This document shows positions 48,614 through 57,623 of a stretch of 64,000 nucleotides of DNA, piece by piece; the stretch's first letter is position 1, and each line of letters opens with the position of its first letter. Made by a program: the position numbers and the translations under genes. Source of the stretch: Jannaschia pagri (lineage in GTDB: Bacteria > Pseudomonadota > Alphaproteobacteria > Rhodobacterales > Rhodobacteraceae); assembly GCF_019655435.1 (NCBI RefSeq), contig NZ_BPFH01000007.1, positions 157,552 through 221,551 on the forward strand, written 5' to 3'. A model generated the notes under the pieces. It was not told the origin of the DNA. It did not search any database and worked only from the letters and a program-made list of their open reading frames with translations.

Positions 48614-50041
48614 ATGACTGGTGATCCGCTCTTTGATGAAATGTTCGGAACCGATGGCGTAACACGCGCCGCCTACGCCGAATTTGCCGATTGGTTTGGG
48701 TCCGAAGATCCGTCGCGCCTCCGGGCAAAGGCCCGCGAAGCAGAAGAGGCGTTTCGCGTCACGGGCATCACCTTTAATGTCTACGGGGACCCTGACGCCG
48801 GAGAGCGGCTGATCCCGTTTGATATCATTCCGCGCATCATCGCTGCCCGTGAATGGGCGAAGCTGTCGAAGGGAATCGAGCAGAGGGTTCGGGCTCTCAA
48901 CGCATTCCTGCATGACATTTATCACCGGCAGGAGATCGTGCGGGCCGGCATACTGCCAGTGGAGATGATCGCGCGAAACGATGCCTTCCTGCCCGAGATG
49001 ATCGGCGTCGATCCGGCGGGGGACATCTATACTCATATCGTCGGCATCGATCTGGTGCGCACTGGACCGGACCAATTCTATGTCCTGGAGGACAACGCTC
49101 GGACGCCCTCCGGCGTGAGCTACATGCTCGAAAACCGGGAAACGATGCTGCACACCTTCCCGGAGCTTTTCAGCCGCAATCGCGTGCAACGCGTCAGCCG
49201 GTATCCGCAGTCGTTGCACCGCTCGCTTTCCGCATGCGCTCCAAAGGCTTGCGATGGCACGCCGACGGTCGCCGTACTGACGCCTGGCATCCACAACTCG
49301 GCTTACTATGAACACAGTTTCCTGGCCGATCAGATGGGCGCGGAACTTGTGGAGGGTCACGACCTGCGCGTGGTGGATGGGCGTGTGGCCATGCGCACGA
49401 CCCGAGGCTACAAGCCCATTGATGTGATCTATCGTCGGGTCGACGACGATTACCTGGATCCGCTGACGTTCAACCGCGATTCTATGCTGGGCGTGCCCGG
49501 TATCTTCGACGTCTACCGCGCGGGCGGCATCACCATCGCCAATGCGCCGGGAACGGGCGTCAGCGATGACAAAGCGATCTACAGTTACATGCCGGAGATC
49601 GTCAGGTTCTACACGGGCGAGAAGGCCAAGTTGGAGAACGTGCCAACCTACCGCTGTTCGGAGCCTGACGCGCTGGCCTATGTGCTCGACAACTTGAGCG
49701 ACTTGGTCGTCAAAGAGGTCCATGGATCAGGCGGTTACGGGATGCTCATCGGTCCGACCGCAACCAAAAAGGATATCGCGGCTTTCCGTAAGAAGTTGGA
49801 GGCGAAGCCTGGCAACTACATCGCCCAGCCGACCTTGAGCCTGTCCACGGTGCCGATCTTTGCCAAGAAGGGTCTGGCGCCGAGGCATGTGGATCTGCGG
49901 CCCTTCGTTTTGGTGTCGCCCAACGGGATTGAGATCACGCCGGGTGGATTGACGCGTGTGGCGCTCAAGAAGGGATCACTGGTTGTGAATTCCTCCCAAG
50001 GCGGCGGAACAAAAGACACCTGGGTTTTGGAGGAGGACTGA
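48614..50041 (+). CDS. Circularly permuted type-2 ATP-grasp protein
   Basis: 475 residues of the CP_ATPgrasp family found with alpha-E and transglutaminase genes. Recognisable parts are FDIIPRIIAAREW, DIYHRQEIVRAG, YVLEDNARTPSGVSYMLENR, DVIYRRVDDDYLDPL, VKEVHGSGGYGMLIGP and DLRPFVLVSPNG. ATP-grasp enzymes join a carboxylate to an amine, so a peptide or amide ligase is expected; the product is unknown. First gene of the cluster with alpha-E, transglutaminase and Anbu. Confidence 0.9.
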   Translation: MTGDPLFDEMFGTDGVTRAAYAEFADWFGSEDPSRLRAKAREAEEAFRVTGITFNVYGDPDAGERLIPFDIIPRIIAAREWAKLSKGIEQRVRALNAFLHDIYHRQEIVRAGILPVEMIARNDAFLPEMIGVDPAGDIYTHIVGIDLVRTGPDQFYVLEDNARTPSGVSYMLENRETMLHTFPELFSRNRVQRVSRYPQSLHRSLSACAPKACDGTPTVAVLTPGIHNSAYYEHSFLADQMGAELVEGHDLRVVDGRVAMRTTRGYKPIDVIYRRVDDDYLDPLTFNRDSMLGVPGIFDVYRAGGITIANAPGTGVSDDKAIYSYMPEIVRFYTGEKAKLENVPTYRCSEPDALAYVLDNLSDLVVKEVHGSGGYGMLIGPTATKKDIAAFRKKLEAKPGNYIAQPTLSLSTVPIFAKKGLAPRHVDLRPFVLVSPNGIEITPGGLTRVALKKGSLVVNSSQGGGTKDTWVLEED

Positions 50042-50283
50042 TGACACAGAAAGAAGAAGGCGGGCTGGCCTATCGCAGCCCCGTCCGCGCCGTGTTCTTT
50101 TGGTGTATCATGGCAATGCTCGTCTGGGGCGTCTGGGCCGAAGGGATGATCGGCGGTTGGACGGCCGTGGTGCTGCTGGCGGCTGCTGCGGTGCTGGGAT
50201 GGTGGCTGATCAAGACCCGCCCCGAGAACGACGAGATCACGTCGCGGGAAGTTAATGACATGCTTTCCCACCACCGTGATTGA
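50041..50283 (+). CDS. Small membrane protein within the ATP-grasp/Anbu cluster
   Basis: 80 residues starting in a TGATG overlap with the ATP-grasp stop. Two transmembrane segments (about 16-32 and 37-56) and a charged cytosolic tail (PENDEITSREVNDMLSHHRD). No named family. Translational coupling strongly suggests it is part of the same system, perhaps anchoring the ligase to the membrane (inference). Confidence 0.7.
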   Translation: MTQKEEGGLAYRSPVRAVFFWCIMAMLVWGVWAEGMIGGWTAVVLLAAAAVLGWWLIKTRPENDEITSREVNDMLSHHRD

Positions 50284-50337
50284 GGTGGCGCCTTTGTTCC
50301 CCTGGCCACGCTCCACCCCCTTAAAGGCGCACGCGCA

Positions 50338-51279
50338 ATGCTAGGAAAGACCGCGGGTGGCATCTATTGGATGTTCCGATATCTCGAGCGGATAGAGAAT
50401 ATCGCGCGCCTGGTGGAAACAGGGCAACGGATCGCTCTCACTCAGGCCGAGGGGGCCGACGGAGAGTGGACCTCTATCCTGACGACCGCCGGTGTGCGCA
50501 CCGCCTATGAGGCCCAAAACGAGGAGGTCACAGGCGACGCCGTGATCGACTTCTTGCTGCGCTCCGAAGACAACCCGTCCTCTGTCATGTGTTGTGCCGC
50601 GAACGCGCGGACCAATGCGCGCACGGTGCGCACGGGCCTGACGCGGGAAGTCTGGGAAGCGGTGAACGAGTGCTGGATGACGCTACGGGACCTCCTGGCG
50701 CGGCGCGTGACGACGCGTGATTTGCCCCATGTGCTCACGACGATCCGTACGCGGTCGGCCTTCGTGCGCGGGTCCTTGCACGGCACGATGCTGCGCAACG
50801 ATATCTATGACTTTGCCCGGATTGGCACCTTTATCGAGCGGGCGGACGCCACGGCGCGGCTGTTGGATGTGAAGTACTTTGTCCTGTTGCCGTCGATTTC
50901 TGGCGTCGGCTCTCGGTTGGACAATACTCAATGGGAAATCATCCTCAGGGCCGTGTCTGCCGAGGGACCCTTTCGACTGGTGCATGGCAACCAACGGGGG
51001 GCGTCCGCGATTGCGGAGTTCTTGATCCTAGACGGACGCATGCCGCGATCCCTCGCGTTTTGCTACAAGAAGATCGGCGACAATCTCGACTATCTGCATC
51101 GCGACTACGGTATTCGTTTGCCAAGCCATGACCATTCCGACGCGATTTGTCATCGGCTTCAACAACTGTCGATCCAGGATGTGTTCGAAGAGGGTCTGCA
51201 CCAGTTTCTTCAGGATTTCATGGGGCGTAACGCGGCGCTGGGGCAGCAGATCGAACAAGACTACAGGTTCATCAAATGA
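50338..51279 (+). CDS. Alpha-E domain-containing protein
   Basis: A 313-residue all-helical protein. MLGKTAGGIYWMFRYLERIENIARLVETGQR and FARIGTFIERADATARLLDVKYFVLLP are hallmarks of the Alpha-E family, known almost only beside permuted ATP-grasp and transglutaminase genes. Biochemical role unknown. Overlaps the transglutaminase gene by four bases. Confidence 0.92.
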   Translation: MLGKTAGGIYWMFRYLERIENIARLVETGQRIALTQAEGADGEWTSILTTAGVRTAYEAQNEEVTGDAVIDFLLRSEDNPSSVMCCAANARTNARTVRTGLTREVWEAVNECWMTLRDLLARRVTTRDLPHVLTTIRTRSAFVRGSLHGTMLRNDIYDFARIGTFIERADATARLLDVKYFVLLPSISGVGSRLDNTQWEIILRAVSAEGPFRLVHGNQRGASAIAEFLILDGRMPRSLAFCYKKIGDNLDYLHRDYGIRLPSHDHSDAICHRLQQLSIQDVFEEGLHQFLQDFMGRNAALGQQIEQDYRFIK

Positions 51280-52088
51280 CCGAGCATCTGCGCATTCGCC
51301 ATGTGACGACCTATACCTACGACAACCCGGTGGATTACGGGCTTCAGCAGCTGCGTTTGACCCCCAAGAGCCGCCACGGTCAGACGGTGACCGAGTGGAA
51401 GACGAGCGTGCGGGGCGGCCAGGTCGAAGTGTCGTTCGACGACAGTCACGCCAATCGGGTGCAGTTGATTTCCGTCGATGCCGGAAGCCAGGAGGTTCAG
51501 ATCACGGCGGAGGGTACGGTTCAGATGACCGAGACATCGGGCGTCATCGGGGCCCATGCGGGGTATATGCCGCTTTGGATGTTCCTGCGGCCGTCTCCGC
51601 TGACGCGGCGCGGGCAGGGGACGATCAGTCTCGCCCGCGATGTCCGCGGTATGGACGACCAACTCAGCCAGTTGCACGCGCTGTCGGCCTCGATCCGGGC
51701 TACGGTCAGCTACGACACCGCAGATATGGACGTCACCCGCACCGCGGAGGAGGCGATCGCCCAGGGGCGCGGCGTCTGCCAGGACCACGCACATATCTTC
51801 GTCACGGCGGCGCGCCTGCTGGATCGGCCTGCGCGGTACGTTTCGGGCTACCTCAAGATGGACGGGCGCGAGGATCAAGAGGCGACCCACGCCTGGGCCG
51901 AAGCCCATGTGGACGGCTTAGGTTGGGTTGGCTTCGACGTGTCGAACGGGATTTCCCCGGATACGCGGTACGTGCGTGTGGCCACGGGGTTAGATTACGC
52001 CGACGCAGCCCCCATCGCGGGCATTCGTCAGGGCGGGTCGGTCGAGGACATGACGGTTTCCGTTCATGTGAGCCAGGCGCAGCAATAG
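51276..52088 (+). CDS. Transglutaminase-like cysteine peptidase family protein
   Basis: 270 residues: an N-terminal beta domain (LRIRHVTTYTYDNPVDYGLQQLRLTP) and the transglutaminase core. The catalytic triad reads Cys168 (GRGVCQDHAH), His205 (THAWAEAHV) and Asp221 (GFDVSNG). No signal peptide, so cytoplasmic. Bacterial members usually act as peptidases; here it may cleave the ligase product. Co-translated with alpha-E. Confidence 0.92.
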   Translation: MTEHLRIRHVTTYTYDNPVDYGLQQLRLTPKSRHGQTVTEWKTSVRGGQVEVSFDDSHANRVQLISVDAGSQEVQITAEGTVQMTETSGVIGAHAGYMPLWMFLRPSPLTRRGQGTISLARDVRGMDDQLSQLHALSASIRATVSYDTADMDVTRTAEEAIAQGRGVCQDHAHIFVTAARLLDRPARYVSGYLKMDGREDQEATHAWAEAHVDGLGWVGFDVSNGISPDTRYVRVATGLDYADAAPIAGIRQGGSVEDMTVSVHVSQAQQ

Positions 52089-52198
52089 GCGCCGCGCGCT
52101 GTTGGATTCCATGAATTTGCGATACTTTCCTCAGGGTGCGCCTTGACATGCACCGTCTCAGGACGGCCTCTACGCGCTGAGAAGGACGGGACGACAGT

Positions 52199-52933
52199 AT
52201 GACGTATTGCGTGGGCTTACAGCTTGATCGTGGGCTTGTGTTTCTGTCGGACACGCGCACCAACGCCGGGGTCGATAATGTATCGACCTACCGCAAGCAG
52301 TTCACCTGGGAGATGCCGGGCGAGCGGGCCATTGTCTTGATGACGGCGGGCAACCTGGCCACGACCCAGGCCGTTGTGTCCCTGTTGGATGAACGCAACT
52401 TGGCGCCGTCACAGCGGGATCCGTCCCTGCTGACGGTCCCGTCGATGTTTCAGGCTGCGCGCCTTGTGGGGAAAACCCTGCGGGATGTGATTGCCGACAG
52501 CAGCCCGACGGGCCCCGCCAACGCGGCTAAAACCTTTGGCGCGTCGATCATTCTGGGCGGTCAGATCAAGGGCAGCCCACCGCGTCTGTACCTGATCTAT
52601 CCCGAGGGCAACTTTGTGGAGGCGCAGGCGGATACGCCGTTCTTTCAGATCGGTGAGACCAAGTACGGGCGCCCGATCTTGGTTCGCGCCTATGACTCGT
52701 CGATGGATTTCGCGACGGCAGTTAAGCTGCTCATGGTGAGCTTCGATTCCACAATCCGCGCGAACCTTTCGGTCGGCACACCCCTGGACCTTCAGGTCCT
52801 GCCCACCGACGCCCTGGCCTTGGGCCAGAGCCGCCGGATCGAAGACACCGACCCAGACTGGCGTGCAATCTCCGACGGCTGGTCCGACGCGTTGCGCCAA
52901 GCATTCCACAGTTTGCCTGACGTGACGCTCTGA
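52199..52933 (+). CDS. Anbu-type proteasome-like peptidase
   Basis: A 244-residue Ntn-hydrolase of the ancestral beta-subunit (Anbu) family. Thr2, exposed after Met removal, would be the nucleophile; Asp18 (FLSDTRTNAGVDN) and Lys33 (YRKQF) complete the site. There is no propeptide. Related proteins form open ring-like assemblies; activity and substrates are poorly known. Anbu genes habitually accompany the ATP-grasp/alpha-E/transglutaminase trio, as here. A 110-base spacer with TTGACA at 52143 may hold its own promoter. Confidence 0.92.
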   Translation: MTYCVGLQLDRGLVFLSDTRTNAGVDNVSTYRKQFTWEMPGERAIVLMTAGNLATTQAVVSLLDERNLAPSQRDPSLLTVPSMFQAARLVGKTLRDVIADSSPTGPANAAKTFGASIILGGQIKGSPPRLYLIYPEGNFVEAQADTPFFQIGETKYGRPILVRAYDSSMDFATAVKLLMVSFDSTIRANLSVGTPLDLQVLPTDALALGQSRRIEDTDPDWRAISDGWSDALRQAFHSLPDVTL

Positions 52934-52972
52934 CGGCTGGTCAAGGGCGGGGGGCTGCCTAGGTTGCCCGTC

Positions 52973-53629
52973 ATGCTGCTGTCAGTTTCGGACGTTCACA
53001 AATCCTTTGCCTCTGCCGATGGACCCGTGCCGGTGTTGCGCGGGGTCTCATTCACCCTGGATCACGGTCAAACGCTTGCCCTGACCGGAGAGTCGGGGTC
53101 CGGTAAATCCACGCTGCTGCATCTGGTCGCTGGTCTAGATGCGCCCGACGACGGGCGGATCGAGGTCGCGGGCAAGGACATTGCCGGTCTGGACGACGCG
53201 GGCCGCGCCGCCGTGCGCCGCCGCGATGTGGGCTTAGTATTCCAGCAGTTCAATCTGATCCCATCGCTGACCGTCGCCCAGAACCTGTCGTTCCACGCCC
53301 GACTTGGCGAGGGCGTTTCGCCCGAGCGGTTGGACTACCTGGCGCAGCGGTTGGGTCTCGCCGATTTACTGGCGCGCTATCCTGAGCAATTGTCGGGTGG
53401 GCAACAGCAGAGGGTCGCCATCGGACGAACGCTCGCCGCTGAGCCGCGCCTTATCCTTGCCGATGAGCCGACCGGCAATCTGGACGAGGGTACCGGCGAC
53501 GATGTGCTGTCGCTGATGTTGGAGTTGGTTGCCGACAGCGGTGCGGCCTTTCTGATGGTCACGCATTCGGATCGGTTGGCCGGGCAGTTGGACGCGCGCC
53601 TTCACCTCCGCGCGGGGCAAGTGGCGTGA
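52973..53629 (+). CDS. ABC transporter ATP-binding protein (LolD/MacB-type)
   Basis: 218 residues with Walker A GESGSGKST (about 41-49), Q-loop VFQQFNLIPSLTV, signature LSGGQQQRVAIGR and Walker B LILADEPTGN. It belongs to the MacB/LolD/FtsE-like type that partners with FtsX-fold permeases, which follows with a four-base overlap. Start ATG 52973 (TTG 52964 also in frame). Confidence 0.92.
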   Translation: MLLSVSDVHKSFASADGPVPVLRGVSFTLDHGQTLALTGESGSGKSTLLHLVAGLDAPDDGRIEVAGKDIAGLDDAGRAAVRRRDVGLVFQQFNLIPSLTVAQNLSFHARLGEGVSPERLDYLAQRLGLADLLARYPEQLSGGQQQRVAIGRTLAAEPRLILADEPTGNLDEGTGDDVLSLMLELVADSGAAFLMVTHSDRLAGQLDARLHLRAGQVA

Positions 53630-56013
53630 TCGCCGCAACGCTACTTGCGCTTTGGTCCCACTGGCGCCGTCACCCTATTCAGTTGGTGACGCTTGTGGTG
53701 GGGTTGGCCTTGGCCACGGGGCTTTGGACGGGTGTGCAGGCCATCAATGCCCAGGCGCGGCTCAGCTATGATCAGGCGGCGGCAACGCTGGGTCAGGACC
53801 GGTTGCCCCGATTGGAGGGGGCCCTGACGCTCGAGGCGTTCGCGGCGGCGCGTCGGGCCGGGTGGCCTGTGTCCCCAGTGGTCGAGGGACGTTTGCGGGG
53901 CACGTCGCTGACTCTCTATGGCATTGATCCCTTTACCTTGCCCCCGACGCCCGGTGGGGTCATGCCCGACCTGTCGGATACGGATGTGTTGCGCGATTTC
54001 CTGACAGGCGAGGTCGTGTTCGCTGCACCAGAGACCTTGGCCCGTTGGCCGGACGCCTTGCCGCCAGGGCGCCCGTTGTCCGGGCTGGCCCCAGGATTGG
54101 TGATGGCGGATCTCACGTTTGCGCAGGCGCAATTGTCCCAGGCCGGAGTGACGCGGTTTCTGATTGCGCCGGGCGGGTCGGGCACACCAGAGGAATTGGC
54201 CGCGACCATTCCAGGCAGCACCGTGGTTCAGCCCGAACCCGATGGTGACCTGGCGCGCCTCACAGACAGCTTTCACCTCAATCTGACGGCGTTCGGGCTT
54301 CTGGCTTTTGCGGTCGGTCTGTTCATCGTCCATGCCACCATTGGTTTGGCGTTCGAGCAAAGGCGTACCCTCGTGCGCACACTGCGAGCCCTTGGGGTCC
54401 CGTTGTCGGTTCTGATCGGCTGCTTAGCGGCGGAGCTTTTGGCGCTGACCCTTGTGGCAGGCGCCCTTGGGGTTGCCCTCGGGTACATCGTAGCGGCCGC
54501 ACTGCTGCCAGGCGTGGCGGCGACACTATCAGGCCTCTATGGCGCTGGCGTTGCGGGCAGCCTGAGCCTATCGCCACTCTGGTGGATGTCAGGCTTTGGA
54601 ATGGCCGGTTTGGGGATGGCTGTGGCCGGTGGCCTGGGCCTTCGACAGATCGCGAGGCTGCCCCTGTTGGCCCCGGCGATGCCACGGGCCTGGGCGCGCG
54701 CCCAACGGGCCGGTTTGCGCAGGCAGGCGGCGGCGGGCCTTGTCCTACTGGGGATCAGCGCCGCCCTCGGGATCTTGGCCGAAGGACTGCTTGCCGGGTT
54801 TCTGCTGTTGGGTGCTTTGCTGGTGGGCGCAGCGCTCCTCCTGCCACCGATCCTAACGGTGCTTCTGGACCTGGGGACTCAGCGGGCGCGGGGGGCCGTG
54901 GCCCAATGGCTCTGGGCGGACACGCGGCAGCAGGTCCCAGGGTTGAGCCTGGCCCTCATGGCGCTGTTGCTCGCCTTGGCGGCGAACATCGGAGTTGGGA
55001 CCATGGTCGGCAGTTTCCGGGCGACGTTCGTGGGGTGGCTGGATCAGCGGTTGGCCTCCGAGATGTATGTGACCGCTTCGAATGTGGAGGAGGCCCGCGC
55101 AATCGAGGCTTTTCTCGCGCCGCAGGTCGAAGCTCTTTTGCCCATCGTCTCGCAGGAGGTGACCCTGGCCGCGGCCCCTGGCGAGGTCTTCGGGATCGTC
55201 GATCACCCCACCTACCGCGATAACTGGCCCCTGCTGGCGGCGTCGCCGGACGTTTGGACCAAGCTGTCCGAGGGCGCCGGTGTCTTGGTGAATGAGCAAC
55301 TTGCCCGAAGACAGGATCTTTGGCCCGGGGCCCAGCTAGACCTTGGGCCATTAACGGCAATGCCCGTGCTCGGAGTCTATTCCGACTACGGCAACCCACT
55401 CGGCCAAGCGATTGTGGGGATCGATGCCTTCTCCCGCGCCTTCCCGGAGGCCCCGCGTCTCAGATATGCCGTGCGGGTCGACCCGGATACAGTGCCAGAG
55501 TTGGCGGCGGATTTGTCCGACCGGTTCAATCTCTCCCAGGATCAGGTGGTGTCCCAGAGCGCAATCAAGGCCTTTTCCCTGGCCGTTTTCGAACAGACGT
55601 TTTCCGTGACGGCCGCGCTCAATGTCTTGACGCTCGGGGTGGCTGGCTTTGCTCTGTGGGCGTCGCTCACGACGCTCGGTGCCATGCGGCTGCCGCAAGT
55701 CGCGCCGGTCTGGGCCCTTGGCTTAACCCGGCGCCAGTTGGCCCTGGCGGATCTGGGCAGGGCTTTGGTTCTGGCGGTTCTGACAGCCCTCGTCGCTGTT
55801 CCGGTCGGGATCGTCCTGGCTTGGGTGCTTCTGGCGATCGTGAACGTGCAGGCCTTTGGGTGGCGGCTGCCTTTGCAAGCAGATCCATGGTCTTGGCTCA
55901 GCCTTGGGGGCTGGACCGTTGTCGCCGCGACCCTTGCTGCCGCATTGCCGGCGTGGCGGCTCTGGCGGATGCCACCGGCGGATCTGGTGAAAGTCTTCGC
56001 ACATGAACGTTAA
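53626..56013 (+). CDS. FtsX-like ABC transporter permease
   Basis: A 795-residue MacB-type permease: TM1 (about 15-35), a long periplasmic domain, clusters of membrane helices around 220-345, 370-410 and 440-465, a second periplasmic part (about 480-640), and final helices 665-780. It resembles a fused double permease as in Lol/Att-type exporters that pull lipids or lipoproteins from the inner membrane. Substrate unknown. Overlaps the exported lipocalin gene by 11 bases. Confidence 0.88.
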   Translation: MIAATLLALWSHWRRHPIQLVTLVVGLALATGLWTGVQAINAQARLSYDQAAATLGQDRLPRLEGALTLEAFAAARRAGWPVSPVVEGRLRGTSLTLYGIDPFTLPPTPGGVMPDLSDTDVLRDFLTGEVVFAAPETLARWPDALPPGRPLSGLAPGLVMADLTFAQAQLSQAGVTRFLIAPGGSGTPEELAATIPGSTVVQPEPDGDLARLTDSFHLNLTAFGLLAFAVGLFIVHATIGLAFEQRRTLVRTLRALGVPLSVLIGCLAAELLALTLVAGALGVALGYIVAAALLPGVAATLSGLYGAGVAGSLSLSPLWWMSGFGMAGLGMAVAGGLGLRQIARLPLLAPAMPRAWARAQRAGLRRQAAAGLVLLGISAALGILAEGLLAGFLLLGALLVGAALLLPPILTVLLDLGTQRARGAVAQWLWADTRQQVPGLSLALMALLLALAANIGVGTMVGSFRATFVGWLDQRLASEMYVTASNVEEARAIEAFLAPQVEALLPIVSQEVTLAAAPGEVFGIVDHPTYRDNWPLLAASPDVWTKLSEGAGVLVNEQLARRQDLWPGAQLDLGPLTAMPVLGVYSDYGNPLGQAIVGIDAFSRAFPEAPRLRYAVRVDPDTVPELAADLSDRFNLSQDQVVSQSAIKAFSLAVFEQTFSVTAALNVLTLGVAGFALWASLTTLGAMRLPQVAPVWALGLTRRQLALADLGRALVLAVLTALVAVPVGIVLAWVLLAIVNVQAFGWRLPLQADPWSWLSLGGWTVVAATLAAALPAWRLWRMPPADLVKVFAHER

Positions 56014-57028
56014 AGCACTCACACTCGTCCTGGCCCTTCTGTTTGCGCCTTTAGCCGTCTTGGCGCAGGGCTTTGCCGGGCTGGGCCAAGGTGGCGAAGG
56101 CTTCGCCTTGCCCCAGCCTGATCCGCAGTTCGACTTTCCCGCCGATCACGGGGCACATCCCGATTACCGCATCGAATGGTGGTATTTGACGGCCACTTTG
56201 CAGGATGACGCCGGGACACGGTACGGGATCCAGTGGACCCTCTTTCGGTCCGCATTGACGCCAACCGGGCCGCAGATCTGGATGGCCCATATGGGCGTGA
56301 CGACCCCCGACGCCCACTACAGCGGGGAAAAGCTCGCCCGGGGCGGCCTGGGACAAGCCGGTGTGCAAGTGGCGCCCTTTTCTGCATGGCTCGACGATTG
56401 GCAACTGGCCGGTGACGACTTGGCAAATGTGCGTCTGACGGCCTCCACCGATGAGGCTGGCTATGATCTGACGTTATCCGCCGAAGGGCCTTTGGTGTTC
56501 CATGGGCAGGGCGGCTACTCGGTCAAGTCCGCCAGTGGGCAGGCCAGCTACTACTATTCCCAGCCGTTCTATGAGGTTTCCGGCACGCTTGACCTGCCCG
56601 GGGGGGAGGTCGCTGTCACCGGACGGGCTTGGCTTGATCGGGAATGGTCGTCGCAGCCGCTGGAGGACGATCAGGAGGGGTGGGATTGGTTCTCGCTTCA
56701 CCTTGATGATGGGCATCGCGTCATGGCGTTCCAACTGCGCGGGGGCGAGCCCTATACCTACGTATCGTGGATCCTTCCCGACGGGGAGGTGGAGCCCCTG
56801 CCGAATGGCGCCCTTCGACTGACCCCCCTGGTTCAAAGCGAGGTTGCCGGGCGAGTTGTGCCAACGGAGTGGCGCCTTCAAATCCCGGCCCGGTCGGTCG
56901 ATATTGAGGTGCGCGCCGTTAACCCAGACAGCTGGCAAGCCACGCTCTTTCCCTATTGGGAGGGTCCGGTGATCGCCACGGGCAGCCACGGTGGGGACGG
57001 ATACCTGGAGATGACGGGCTATGAGTGA
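56003..57028 (+). CDS. AttH-like lipocalin-fold exported protein (carotenoid hydratase-related)
   Basis: 341 residues with a signal peptide (MNVKALTLVLALLFAPLAVLAQ). The AttH/CrtC-type double lipocalin contains YRIEWWYLTATLQDDAGTRYG, YYYSQPFYEVSGTLDLPGG and TGRAWLDREWSSQPLEDDQEG, conserved in the predicted secreted hydrolase COG5621. It is co-translated with the ABC permease, as in AttEFGH systems. A hydrophobic ligand is likely; carotenoid hydration is not implied because no crt genes adjoin. Confidence 0.85.
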   Translation: MNVKALTLVLALLFAPLAVLAQGFAGLGQGGEGFALPQPDPQFDFPADHGAHPDYRIEWWYLTATLQDDAGTRYGIQWTLFRSALTPTGPQIWMAHMGVTTPDAHYSGEKLARGGLGQAGVQVAPFSAWLDDWQLAGDDLANVRLTASTDEAGYDLTLSAEGPLVFHGQGGYSVKSASGQASYYYSQPFYEVSGTLDLPGGEVAVTGRAWLDREWSSQPLEDDQEGWDWFSLHLDDGHRVMAFQLRGGEPYTYVSWILPDGEVEPLPNGALRLTPLVQSEVAGRVVPTEWRLQIPARSVDIEVRAVNPDSWQATLFPYWEGPVIATGSHGGDGYLEMTGYE

Positions 57029-57569
57029 TCCCTGGGACGACCTCGCGGCGCTGTTTGCTTACCTCTGGGCGCGTCTCGACGCCGGGGTGGCGGACGCTGC
57101 AGACCCGTTTCGAATCGTCGCATTGGCCACCACAGGCGCCGAAGGCGCCGAGGCGCGTATGGTAGGTCTCCGCGCGGCTGATAAGGCTGCGGCAACGGTC
57201 GAGGTCCATTCTGATATGCGGACGGCAAAGGTCGCCGCCTTGCGCCGTGATCCACGGGGCGCTCTGCTGTTTTGGGATGCCGAAACGCAGGTGCAATTGC
57301 GCCTGTCCGTTCGGTTTAACCTGGGCGTGGATCCGAAGGATCGGTGGGATCGAGTGCCTGCTGCGGCGCGCGGCAACTACGGCACCGACCCGGCGCCGGG
57401 CAGTCCCATTGCGGACCCAATGGCTTACGAACGCACGCCGTCAGTGGACCGCTTTGCCGTTTTAAGCGGTCGCGTGACAGCGATGGACGCCGTGTCCCTG
57501 CGTCACAACCCACATCGTCGCGCGATGTTCGGCGGTGACGATATGTCTGGCCGATGGGTGGCGCCCTAA
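57021..57569 (+). CDS. Pyridoxamine 5'-phosphate oxidase family protein
   Basis: A 182-residue split-barrel FMN-type protein: RIVALATTGAEGAEARMVGLRAAD, the SDMRTAKVAALRRDPRGALLFWDA strand and RFAVLSGRVTAMDAVSLR resemble PPOX/pdxH-like proteins. The C-terminal pdxH motif for PNP binding is not evident, so true PNP oxidase activity is doubtful. It overlaps the lipocalin gene by eight bases, so it belongs to that operon. Confidence 0.82.
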   Translation: MSDPWDDLAALFAYLWARLDAGVADAADPFRIVALATTGAEGAEARMVGLRAADKAAATVEVHSDMRTAKVAALRRDPRGALLFWDAETQVQLRLSVRFNLGVDPKDRWDRVPAAARGNYGTDPAPGSPIADPMAYERTPSVDRFAVLSGRVTAMDAVSLRHNPHRRAMFGGDDMSGRWVAP

Positions 57570-57623
57570 CGCTTTCTTCATGTCTTCGCCGTACTCCCAA
57601 CGGGGTTTGCGGAGGTGCCGACG

